Positions 16,941 to 25,371 of a stretch of 64,000 nucleotides of DNA are shown one piece after another. Each line of letters opens with the position of its first letter. The stretch's first letter is position 1. The notes beneath the pieces are model-generated. The model was not told where the DNA came from, made no database searches, and saw only the letters and a program-made list of their open reading frames with translations. This stretch comes from Anaerolineaceae bacterium. Its GTDB lineage: Bacteria; Chloroflexota; Anaerolineae; Anaerolineales; Anaerolineaceae. A program made the translations under genes and the position numbers. Location of the stretch: positions 1-64,000 of the forward strand of contig JAENZD010000004.1 of assembly GCA_016841445.1 (NCBI GenBank). The letters are read 5' to 3'.

Positions 16941-17671
16941 CAACTAACTCCTTTCCCGGTATTCATATCTGTCATGAATTGGGGGTGAGGGCCAGTCGCG
17001 GGTGTTGGAAGCCCCTGCCACCCTTTGAGTTCATTCTTAATGATCTCGCGTACCAAGCGCTGCTGCGCCTGAACAGTCAGGTTGCCGTTAATCACCGTCA
17101 GGTTAAATTCCCCGACCATATTATCGTATTCCGTTAAAATACGGTCCTGAAAAAGCTTAAAACTTTCAATGTGACTATCTGAGAGGTTCAGGTCCATACC
17201 TGCCTCATAATACTTGAGCTGTGCTCTTGCGCTGGTTATGCGTTGAATGGCAATATCGAGCGGCACCCTGAAATAAAGCGCAACATCAGGCTGAATTGCA
17301 AAGGAGTAAAGGTTCCTGACCCAATCCCGGTCAACACCTCGGGCAACATCTCTGCCGAATGCTGTAAAAGCATAGCGGTCAGCCAGAACGATGACACCCG
17401 CCTTGAGCATCGGGAGGATGCGGTTTTCCCAGCGGTCTGCGAAATCTGTGCACTGTATGAGACTGAAGGTAGTCGGTGTAAACAGTTTACGCTTCTTGGC
17501 ACGTTTGGTGGTGCTTTTAACAAGGGCAGAGGAGTTCCATTCGCTGAAATAAACAGATCGCCCCTGTGTTTGAAGCCATTTATACAGCAGGTCAATTTGG
17601 GTTGATTTTCCGCTGCCGTCAATACCTTCAACTATGATGAGTTTTCCCGGTGTTGTATTCTCTCTTAACAT
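16940..17671 (-). CDS. Thymidylate kinase family protein
   Basis: 243 residues. It has a normal P-loop (EGIDGSGKSTQ, near residue 15), FADRWENRI, LADRYAFTAFGRD and a C-terminal tail of about 30 residues not found in classical TMPK. Paralogue of the next gene, with which it is translationally coupled. If catalytic, it would phosphorylate dTMP or a related nucleotide; whether it is the cell's only TMPK cannot be told here. Neighbours (CHAD protein, phosphoesterase) suggest a phosphate-linked role. Confidence 0.78.
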   Translation of the reverse strand: MLRENTTPGKLIIVEGIDGSGKSTQIDLLYKWLQTQGRSVYFSEWNSSALVKSTTKRAKKRKLFTPTTFSLIQCTDFADRWENRILPMLKAGVIVLADRYAFTAFGRDVARGVDRDWVRNLYSFAIQPDVALYFRVPLDIAIQRITSARAQLKYYEAGMDLNLSDSHIESFKLFQDRILTEYDNMVGEFNLTVINGNLTVQAQQRLVREIIKNELKGWQGLPTPATGPHPQFMTDMNTGKGVS

Positions 17672-17770
17672 AGATGCCTTTCAATCTGAGATTCAGATAA
17701 GTTGCTGAAATTATACTTTATTTCATCTCAAGATTTCGAACCGGATGTTCACAGGGCGTCAGTTTAAAAT

Positions 17771-17800
17771 AAAAAAGGGCAACCTTTAGAGAGCAGCCCT
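17771..17800 (-). terminator. Terminator after phoU
   Basis: AGGGC / GCCCT stem (17776-17780 with 17796-17800) followed in the minus direction by a run of six T. It lies 38 bp past the phoU stop and separates the Pho block from the kinase/CHAD block. Confidence 0.65.
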
Positions 17801-17837
17801 GGTATCATCAAAATTAATAATTGCCATTGAAGAATGA

Positions 17838-18527
17838 TTATTCATCATCCTCATCAGCCCATTCATCATCCGAGGCGTCTATTTCTAATAATTCTCCGGT
17901 TGTGATAAATATGGTGCGCTCACATATATTTGTGACCCGATCGGCCATCCGTTCAATATTATGAACGATCCACATGATGTAATTCGAATGGTCGATGATT
18001 TCCGGGTTAGCGATCATAGCCGCTACATTTTTTCTGTAGATCTGATTATAAAGCTCATCCACCATGTCGTCCTCTTGCGGGATCCTGTAGGCCATGTTGA
18101 CATCTTCATTGATGAAGGCGCTCAGAGAGCGGTGCAGCATGCTCACGGCCAAATCACCCATTCGGCTGATCTCGTGTGCTGGAAATGGGAAAACATCTTC
18201 ATGAATGAACCTGACAATTTTTGCAATTCCTTTGGCATAATCCCCCATTCGTTCCAATTCCGTAATCACCTCCAGAATTGCGGCAAGCAATCGCAAATCA
18301 TGGGCAATAGGCTGTTGCGTAGCAAATACGATCAGGACCCTGTTTTCAATAGCATAGCGTTTTTCATTGATCAGTTCATCCTCATTATAAACTCGATGTG
18401 CTTCTGCGATATCACGACGTTTGAGCGCATCAATGGCGTTTAACATTGCTTGTTCAACCATACTGCCCAACAGCAGGACCTCATCCTGTAAATGGTGGAT
18501 TTCACGATCTAATGTTTGACGAGGCAT
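17838..18527 (-). CDS. phoU: PhoU, phosphate signalling regulator
   Basis: Peripheral protein linking the Pst transporter to the PhoR kinase and limiting phosphate uptake. 229 residues, two three-helix repeats, each with an acidic metal-binding stretch (TELERMGDYAKGI near residue 89 and HNIERMADRVTNI near 190). Acidic C-terminus ending EWADEDDE. AGGAG precedes the ATG. It follows pstB by 46 bp. Confidence 0.95.
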   Translation of the reverse strand: MPRQTLDREIHHLQDEVLLLGSMVEQAMLNAIDALKRRDIAEAHRVYNEDELINEKRYAIENRVLIVFATQQPIAHDLRLLAAILEVITELERMGDYAKGIAKIVRFIHEDVFPFPAHEISRMGDLAVSMLHRSLSAFINEDVNMAYRIPQEDDMVDELYNQIYRKNVAAMIANPEIIDHSNYIMWIVHNIERMADRVTNICERTIFITTGELLEIDASDDEWADEDDE

Positions 18528-18573
18528 GTTAACTCCTGCGAAAATTGATGGTCTAAAGGAATTTTAGTCTATT

Positions 18574-19464
18574 CTAGCCGAATCGACCAGTGACGTATTC
18601 TTCGGTGCGTTCGTTTTGAGGATTGGTAAAAATCTGATCCGTGGAATCCATTTCCACCAGTGTTCCTGAACGGTCTTCGTCAATCATTAAGAAAGCAGTG
18701 AAATCCGATACCCTTGCTGCCTGCTGCATATTATGGGTGACGATGACGATGGTGTAGTCTTCTTTCAATGTTTCCATCAAATCCTCAATTTTCAAGGTTG
18801 AGATGGGGTCAAGCGCTGAGGCGGGTTCATCCATCAGGATCACCCGGGGTTCAACAGCCAGGGACCGAGCAATGCATAATCGCTGCTGCTGCCCGCCAGA
18901 GAGTTCCAACCCGGATTGATGCAGTTTGTCTTTCACATCATCCCATACGGATGCCTGCCGGAGACTGTGTTCAACGATCTCATCAAGGGTGGCTTTTTTT
19001 CGTACGCCATACAATCGGGGGCCGTATGCCACATTATCATAAACGCTCATCGGGAATGGGTTGGGGCGTTGAAAAACCATACCAATCCGCTGGCGGATAT
19101 CGACCACATCCACATCCTGATCATAGATATTTTTTCCATTGATGACAACCTGGCCTTCGACCCGGAAACCTGCAATCAGATCGTTCATCCGGTTAAAAGA
19201 ACGAAGCAACGTTGATTTTCCACACCCAGAAGGACCGATGAGGGCTGTGATCTTGTTTTTGGGTATGGAAATGGAAATATTATTTAAAGCTTTGAAACTG
19301 CCATAGTATACCGAAAGGTCAATAGCAGCCATTTTTATTGGGAGATCAGATAGGTGATCTTGATTTTGAAGGTTTCCCACACTTACTTTAGGCAGGATGG
19401 GTGTTTTGATGATTTCCTTGGCTTCGGTAGATACCGTCAAGGTTTGGGGATGATATGTTTCCAT
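18574..19464 (-). CDS. pstB: Phosphate ABC transporter ATP-binding protein PstB
   Basis: Energises phosphate import with the membrane pair PstC/PstA. Walker [10 protein letters not shown], the PstB-typical [20 protein letters not shown], signature [14 protein letters not shown] and Walker [14 protein letters not shown] are all present. It carries an N-terminal extension of about 45 residues before the normal start of the family; the internal Met at 19332 has no ribosome-binding site, and the frame also opens at a TTG at 19479, so the ATG at 19464 is a compromise. pstS, pstC and pstA are absent from this locus. Confidence 0.92.
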   Translation of the reverse strand: METYHPQTLTVSTEAKEIIKTPILPKVSVGNLQNQDHLSDLPIKMAAIDLSVYYGSFKALNNISISIPKNKITALIGPSGCGKSTLLRSFNRMNDLIAGFRVEGQVVINGKNIYDQDVDVVDIRQRIGMVFQRPNPFPMSVYDNVAYGPRLYGVRKKATLDEIVEHSLRQASVWDDVKDKLHQSGLELSGGQQQRLCIARSLAVEPRVILMDEPASALDPISTLKIEDLMETLKEDYTIVIVTHNMQQAARVSDFTAFLMIDEDRSGTLVEMDSTDQIFTNPQNERTEEYVTGRFG

Positions 19465-19607
19465 TTCTTTTTTATTCAAGTCTATTTACTAGTCTAAAAT
19501 CGTTTAATCCTGATATCCTCACTTTAGTTAATATAACATGTGGTGAGGTGTTTATGGTTGTGTCCCGTTTAACAATCCAAAAAAAACGGGTAAATATCAG
19601 GTTAACA

Positions 19608-21347
19608 TTATGCCACCGGTAAAACAAAATAAAAAGTACTGCCTAAATCAGGTTCACTTTCAACCCAAATAAATCCACCATGTGCTTCTACCATATGACG
19701 TGAGATAGATAACCCCAACCCCGTGCCGCCACCAGCACGTGCCCTGTCTGCTTTGTAAAACCGCTCGAATATACGCCCCATATCTTTTTTCGCAATCCCT
19801 ACTCCAGTGTCCCTTACGAAAAAAATAATCCGATCAGCTTCCTGGTAGGCCGATAGGGTAATTTTCCCGCCAGGTGCTGTAAATTTTATGGCATTATGTA
19901 TCAGGTTAATCAGGACCTGGGTGATTCGGTTGGGGTCAGCAAAAACAACGGGCAGCTCTGGTGGGCAATCAAATATCATCTCCAAACCCGCTCGCTCAGC
20001 CTGGAGGATCATCCGCTCATAGGCCGGCCTAAGCAAGCTGCAGGCCTGGATGCGCTGGAATGATAGGGGAACTTTGCCGGATTCGATTCTGGAAAGTTCA
20101 AGAAGTTCGTTGACCATTTGAGTCAGGTTATCGATCTCCGTTTCCATTCGTAAAAGGAAGCGAATAGCAGCAGGAGGGTCATCGAGTGCCCCTTCCTGAA
20201 GGGTTTCAGCCAATGCCTTGAGACTTGCAAGAGGTGTGCGAAGTTCATGTGATACGTTGCTGATGAAATCCCGCCGAACGGTCTCCAACCGGCGGAGTTG
20301 GGTGAGATCCTGGAAAAGGATCAGTGTGCTTCCTGAGAGGGTTGTTTTCAAGGGGATGCCTACAACCTGCAAGAAATGATGCTGTGGTCCAATTTCCAGC
20401 ATGGTACTCTGCCGCTTACCGCGGGTTGTTTCGCGCCATAAATCAACCAATTGGTGGTATCGAACAACTTCTACGACCGATCTGCCGAGTGCGTTCTTCT
20501 CTCTCATTTGGAAGATTCGCTCTGCAGCGGGATTTAGAAGCTGCACCCGACCGGATGGATCAATAATCATGACACCATCAGCCATCTGGTTAAGGACCGT
20601 TGAAAGTTTTGCCCTCTCACTGGTCAGCGCATTAATTTGGATGCCAAGCTGGTGGGCCATGGCTTGTAGTGCCTGGTTTAGTTCTCTTAACTCATCCCGG
20701 GTATCAGGAAATTCTAGGTTTTCAAAATTCCCCTTCGTCATTTGTTGTGCTGCAATGGTTAATTTTTCAATCGGAATGATGGATGTATCCTGAATGATCC
20801 CGGCTAACAGGAACATCCCGAAACCACTGACGAGAACGATGGCTGCAGCGTGCCAAGCGAGCCTTGTAAGGTCTAATTGGTACATGTCCTGAGGTGCGTT
20901 CAGGAGGACATATCCTAAATTCTGGTTGGTTGAACCCTGAATCGCAGCTACAGCAGTAAGGCCTTGATCATTGGACAGAAAAGCTTGACCTGTTGGCTGT
21001 AAATTACCAAGAAGTTCTTCGATCGTTTCTTGATCAGAGAACTGCTGCACACCCCCAGACGAACTCCCTAGGATTTCGCCATCTTGATTTAAATAAACCA
21101 CGTTCATCCCGAGGATATCGGATTTTTGTTGTGCTAAATCAGTGAAGAAAAAGTTGCCCCCATTCGCTTCTGTATCATTGCTCATCTCTGATGCAAGCAG
21201 CTTCGCTGCCACTATGATTTGTGATTGCCAGCGATTTTCATCCAACTGGCGCAGATGGTTGAATGTTAAAATTGAAAATATGACCACTACCACAACCAGA
21301 AAAATCAGGTAAGGTAGAACGATCCGCCAGCGGATACGACGCTGCAT
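19608..21347 (-). CDS. phoR: Sensor histidine kinase, PhoR type
   Basis: 579 residues: membrane helices at about 11-29 and 166-185 with an extracytoplasmic sensor between them, HAMP, a PAS domain (about 245-350), HisKA with His367 (NVSHELRTP) and an ATPase domain with GGTGLGLSIS. PAS plus HAMP architecture and position beside phoB, pstB and phoU support a phosphate-sensing role. AAGGA precedes the ATG; it begins 3 bp after the regulator gene. Confidence 0.88.
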   Translation of the reverse strand: MQRRIRWRIVLPYLIFLVVVVVIFSILTFNHLRQLDENRWQSQIIVAAKLLASEMSNDTEANGGNFFFTDLAQQKSDILGMNVVYLNQDGEILGSSSGGVQQFSDQETIEELLGNLQPTGQAFLSNDQGLTAVAAIQGSTNQNLGYVLLNAPQDMYQLDLTRLAWHAAAIVLVSGFGMFLLAGIIQDTSIIPIEKLTIAAQQMTKGNFENLEFPDTRDELRELNQALQAMAHQLGIQINALTSERAKLSTVLNQMADGVMIIDPSGRVQLLNPAAERIFQMREKNALGRSVVEVVRYHQLVDLWRETTRGKRQSTMLEIGPQHHFLQVVGIPLKTTLSGSTLILFQDLTQLRRLETVRRDFISNVSHELRTPLASLKALAETLQEGALDDPPAAIRFLLRMETEIDNLTQMVNELLELSRIESGKVPLSFQRIQACSLLRPAYERMILQAERAGLEMIFDCPPELPVVFADPNRITQVLINLIHNAIKFTAPGGKITLSAYQEADRIIFFVRDTGVGIAKKDMGRIFERFYKADRARAGGGTGLGLSISRHMVEAHGGFIWVESEPDLGSTFYFVLPVA

Positions 21348-21350
21348 TAA

Positions 21351-22067
21351 TTATCCTTCAAAACGATATCCTGCACCTCGCACGGTTATGATCCGGTGTG
21401 GGTTGGCAGGATCCTGCTCAATTTTTTCACGGAGCCAGCGCACATGAACATCAACCGTTCGGCTGTCACCAATGAAATCCCATCCCCAAACGCGTTCAAG
21501 AATGAACTCTCGTGATAAAACCTGCCCCTGGTGCTGAGCAAAAAAGACGAGCAGCTCGTACTCTTTGGGTTTGAAAGGAACGACTTCTTCATCAACAGTG
21601 ACTTCACGACGTGTGATATCAATCCGCAGATTATCGAAAGTCATCACTTCTGATTTAGGCTTTCCCGCCTCGATTTCAGATTTAACCACTTCATCACGGG
21701 TCAGACGTACCCTTCGCAGCATCGCTTTTACCCGGGCAACCAACTCTCGCATACTGAAGGGTTTGGCCATGTAATCATCAGCACCTACCTCCAAGCCAAC
21801 TACCCGGTCAATTTCATCATCGCGGGCTGTCAGCATAAGGACAGGTGTGGCCATTTCCTGGCGCAGAATGCGGCAAACCTCGAAGCCATCCATTCCCGGC
21901 AGCATGACATCCAGGATGATCAGGTCTGGCTTCCATTCTCGGGCCAGGTCCAGAACTTTGGAACCGTCGCCCGTTGTTTCCACTTCGTACCCCTGCTTCC
22001 TTAAGTTGTAGTCCAGGGTTTCTTGAAGGGATATTTCATCGTCAACAACTAGTATTTTTTCAGACAT
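21351..22067 (-). CDS. phoB: Response regulator, PhoB type
   Basis: 238 residues: receiver domain with Asp53 ([10 protein letters not shown]) and Lys in AKPFSMRE, then a winged-helix domain ending RGAGYRFEG. The ATG at 22067 is preferred over a GTG two codons earlier because GAGGAG is correctly spaced. It overlaps the end of the glycosyltransferase gene by 8 bp, so it is probably co-transcribed with surface-polysaccharide genes. Naming as PhoB rests on its neighbours. Confidence 0.88.
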   Translation of the reverse strand: MSEKILVVDDEISLQETLDYNLRKQGYEVETTGDGSKVLDLAREWKPDLIILDVMLPGMDGFEVCRILRQEMATPVLMLTARDDEIDRVVGLEVGADDYMAKPFSMRELVARVKAMLRRVRLTRDEVVKSEIEAGKPKSEVMTFDNLRIDITRREVTVDEEVVPFKPKEYELLVFFAQHQGQVLSREFILERVWGWDFIGDSRTVDVHVRWLREKIEQDPANPHRIITVRGAGYRFEG

Positions 22068-23271
22068 CTTCACTCCTCATCGATTCCAGGAGAGCGGTCA
22101 ATTGATCTGCCATTTCCTGGCGAGAAAACTGTGTTTCTATCAATAATCTTCCTCTCATTCCCATTTTACGACATTTCTTAGGTTTTTTGGCGAGATCCAG
22201 GATGGCATTTGCCAAAGCCTGGGGATCACCGGGTGGCACAAACACACCCGCTCCGCCAACTTCGACAACTTCCTTAATCACACCATCAATTGCCAGAATA
22301 ACCGCCCTTCCCGCCGCCATATAGTCAAAAACTTTATTGGGATAGGTCGTTTTGTACATTTCAATTGGTTTAAGGATAGCTAGGCACGCATCCGCCCCGG
22401 CTAAAGCCTGGTGCATCTCGGATTTTGGGATGGGCGGCAAGAAAATCACATTGTCAACGCCCTTCTGCTGTGCTTCTGCCTGCAGGTTAGCTTTTTCCTT
22501 GCCTGAACCCAACAGGATGATTTTAATGTTTTCTTCTTTCAACTTCTCTGCCGCATTGATAACGACTGTCAGGTCGTTGGAAAGGCCATGCGCCCCGGCG
22601 TAAACCACAATAAATGCCTCACCCAGCTCATGTTCTTTCCGGAATGTTTCACCTGGGTCAGAGGGGTTGAACATCTCAGGGTCTGCGCCATTTGGAATTA
22701 ACGTAATATTTTCCGCGCCCCTGGCGGTCACATGGGGGATGAACCCGGGTGAGTTCACCACAACCTGGTCGGCATGCCGGTAAAGGAACCGCTCCAACCA
22801 TTCAGAGAGTTTGATCAGCAGCGGGTTTTTCAGGACACCCACTGCGATAGCAAAAGCCGGCCACAGGTCCCGGACTTCCAGTAAAAATGGTACACCCTTC
22901 AACCGGGCAACCAGCCAGGCTGTCGGACCCTGGAAGATGGGCGGGGTTGTTCCCCAGACCAGGTCGACCTTCCGAACCCGCAGGCTGTTGATGAATGAAG
23001 AGATCATGAAGCTGATGAAGCTAAAAACGCGCCAGATGAAAGAACGGTGGAGCGCCGGCAAGGTAGCACTCCGGATGATCCTGACCCCGAATTCATCAAT
23101 TTGATTTCTGTTTTTGGCCTTATTGGGGGTGCCTGTCAGGTAGCTGACAGGGCTGGCGATCACTGTGACTTTATGACCTTGTTTTGCCAGGTGCCTTGCC
23201 AGTTCGTGGTGGCGAGTGCCGCCGGGTTCATCCAGGGCTGCAAAAGCCTGGTGGATCAGCAAGATATGCAT
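22060..23271 (-). CDS. Glycosyltransferase family 4
   Basis: 403 residues, GT-B fold, WbuB-like. It starts [26 protein letters not shown], has a nucleotide-sugar-binding C-half with VYAGAHG and a [15 protein letters not shown] motif near residue 318. Transfers a sugar to a lipid-linked or polymer acceptor at the cytoplasmic membrane. Gene order with a heparinase-like protein and a bidomain oxidoreductase is common in exopolysaccharide and O-antigen loci. Confidence 0.88.
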   Translation of the reverse strand: MHILLIHQAFAALDEPGGTRHHELARHLAKQGHKVTVIASPVSYLTGTPNKAKNRNQIDEFGVRIIRSATLPALHRSFIWRVFSFISFMISSFINSLRVRKVDLVWGTTPPIFQGPTAWLVARLKGVPFLLEVRDLWPAFAIAVGVLKNPLLIKLSEWLERFLYRHADQVVVNSPGFIPHVTARGAENITLIPNGADPEMFNPSDPGETFRKEHELGEAFIVVYAGAHGLSNDLTVVINAAEKLKEENIKIILLGSGKEKANLQAEAQQKGVDNVIFLPPIPKSEMHQALAGADACLAILKPIEMYKTTYPNKVFDYMAAGRAVILAIDGVIKEVVEVGGAGVFVPPGDPQALANAILDLAKKPKKCRKMGMRGRLLIETQFSRQEMADQLTALLESMRSEDV

Positions 23272-23370
23272 ATTGTTAACATTTTACTCGATTAAGAATA
23301 GCTGTGTTGGAGGTAAAGAATATTGATGTAAGCTGTGGGTTAAATTGTTGTTAAATTATCTGCTTTTTAA

Positions 23371-25290
23371 CTATTCCCCAGGGAGGGGAATCCTGAACTG
23401 CCAGATTGACTTAAATCGTATTGGCAGCGTACCGGTTTGTGAGCCAACGATCATTAAGGATGGCTGTTTAATGGTGTAGGTGGGACAGACCCAGCCCCAG
23501 GTTGGTTGGTCATCCATGTCCCCGTGAATGCATTCGCCTGCCCTAAAAAGTGCAATATCACAAGGGCCTTCAATGGTTAACTGAAATCCGGTTTTGGGAC
23601 CTTTAACCTGGATGATGTTTTCCGCCATCAAATACCAGGTCCAATCCGGCAGCTGCCATGTGATCATTGCATCATGTTCTCGCGGGCTTGACCTTCTGCA
23701 AGGGAAAAGCAAGTCGCTGATAGCCCATCCATGGTCGATCGCTTGGAGAGTGCGTTGGTGCCGTATCCCCAATTTCTGGTAACCATCATGCTCGGCAGTC
23801 ACACTTTTAATGGTCCTGTTCTCTCCCATCTCATGTGCAATGACGGATGCTTGTGCCCAATCGAGCCACAAGAAGCGGCCTGCTCGCTGCATCTGGTCAT
23901 ATCCATCAATCAGCAAGGTGTTGTGAACTGCAGTTCCTGCCAGGGCGTTATCCCAGGGTGACAGCCCATTATATTGAAAAGTACCGGGGTCCTGGGCGAC
24001 ATTGGCGCCCTCCCACCACAGGTCAACATGGAGTTGGTCCGCGTGGGAAGGTCGATCATTGAAATAAGCTGTGTGAATGTAAGCTCGTCCGCCCTGGGTT
24101 TCTACCCGCAGCATGTCCGGTGCTTGTGGAGTGGAAGCGGCGGGTTCATCGGATGCAACAAGGGAAAACCAGTCCGCAATTTCTGAAAGCTCAGGATTGT
24201 TGTAAATATCCTGTTCCAGGAAAGCTTTAGCTGCCGCATCAACCACAGGACGGTAGTCACTGGAAGGTTCTGATGAAAGGGGGAAAATATAAGCGCCATC
24301 ATTTGCGCCTAAGTTTGGAACGGCACCCGTTTGCGGGTCTGTCAGCCCCCATAACCACTTGGTGGCTGCAGCCAGGTGATCTTTAGTAATGGCAGGCCAC
24401 TCAGTATCACCTGACAGGCGTCGAAAATGATCTGCATATAGGGCTAATTGGAGCATCACACGGTGATAGTTGGCGCTGTGTTGAACATAGGTGCCAAATT
24501 CATTGATCTGGTGTTGAAAAGCCCAATTCAGCCAGCGCCAGCCCAGATCGTGCCATTTTCCGGCTTCGGGGTGATCTTGCAGGTACAAACCGGCAGTGTA
24601 TAAGCCCGATGCTTCTGAAATTAGGTGGTTATTATTCTGGGCACGGGCATATACCAGGGTGGGCGGGATGCGGCTTGCATGTTCCCCGATTGCACCCCAT
24701 AACTGCTGGTGGTTTTCCGGCGTCGAACTCGGTGCACCCGCAAAGACCCGGTCGCAAAATATCCAGACCATCAGGCGGATGGCAACCTCCTGCCCGGACT
24801 GCCACTGGCGCCCCAGGTTTGGCGGATGCATGGCGATGAATTTTAATGTCTTATCCCAGAAAGATTGTGCATAAACAGGGTCGCCGCTGAAGGCGTAAGC
24901 CCTGGCCAACGTGACAGCCCAGCCAAACCGGGCAGGTTCCCAGATGAGCTTAATATCCCGGTCAGGGGGTATCTTTTCAAGCTCGCTCCAATGACGGCTG
25001 GAGGCGCCAAGCGAGAGATCGAGCTTTACTGTTGGTCCACCAAACAGGTGAATTTGATTTTCCAGAACCAGGTTTGCCTCTTTCAGTACCTGTTCTTTTT
25101 GCCGGGATGGGATTTGAGGAAAGGATGGATAAGGGTCAATGCTAGGTGGGCATTGTTGTAGATCTCTTTGGCTGGGTGTGCTCCGCCGGTAATGCCCCGT
25201 CCGCAGCCCAAACTGGTAGAGCGCGTAGAACCAGATTTTCTGCCAGCCAAGATCCCGAATGGCTTTGAACGACTTGGTGATGAAATTCAT
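23371..25290 (-). CDS. Heparinase II/III-like protein (alginate-lyase fold)
   Basis: About 639 residues. An N-terminal alpha/alpha toroid (WEPARFGWAVTLARAY near 135; NNNHLISEASGLY near 220) is followed by a beta-sandwich domain with SHADQLHVDLWWEGANVAQDPGT near residue 415, the heparinase II/III signature that carries catalytic His. No signal peptide is evident. Probably cleaves or edits a uronic-acid polymer; in exopolysaccharide loci the exact role is often unknown. The ATG at 25290 is preferred to a TTG at 25299; neither has a strong ribosome-binding site. Confidence 0.8.
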   Translation of the reverse strand: MNFITKSFKAIRDLGWQKIWFYALYQFGLRTGHYRRSTPSQRDLQQCPPSIDPYPSFPQIPSRQKEQVLKEANLVLENQIHLFGGPTVKLDLSLGASSRHWSELEKIPPDRDIKLIWEPARFGWAVTLARAYAFSGDPVYAQSFWDKTLKFIAMHPPNLGRQWQSGQEVAIRLMVWIFCDRVFAGAPSSTPENHQQLWGAIGEHASRIPPTLVYARAQNNNHLISEASGLYTAGLYLQDHPEAGKWHDLGWRWLNWAFQHQINEFGTYVQHSANYHRVMLQLALYADHFRRLSGDTEWPAITKDHLAAATKWLWGLTDPQTGAVPNLGANDGAYIFPLSSEPSSDYRPVVDAAAKAFLEQDIYNNPELSEIADWFSLVASDEPAASTPQAPDMLRVETQGGRAYIHTAYFNDRPSHADQLHVDLWWEGANVAQDPGTFQYNGLSPWDNALAGTAVHNTLLIDGYDQMQRAGRFLWLDWAQASVIAHEMGENRTIKSVTAEHDGYQKLGIRHQRTLQAIDHGWAISDLLFPCRRSSPREHDAMITWQLPDWTWYLMAENIIQVKGPKTGFQLTIEGPCDIALFRAGECIHGDMDDQPTWGWVCPTYTIKQPSLMIVGSQTGTLPIRFKSIWQFRIPLPGE

Positions 25291-25371
25291 ATCATCCAAT
25301 CGGTTTGATACTTTGTTGGTGGCTGCAAGAAATCATCTCTCTTGATCCTCTATTTCCTGCTCTACATTTAC

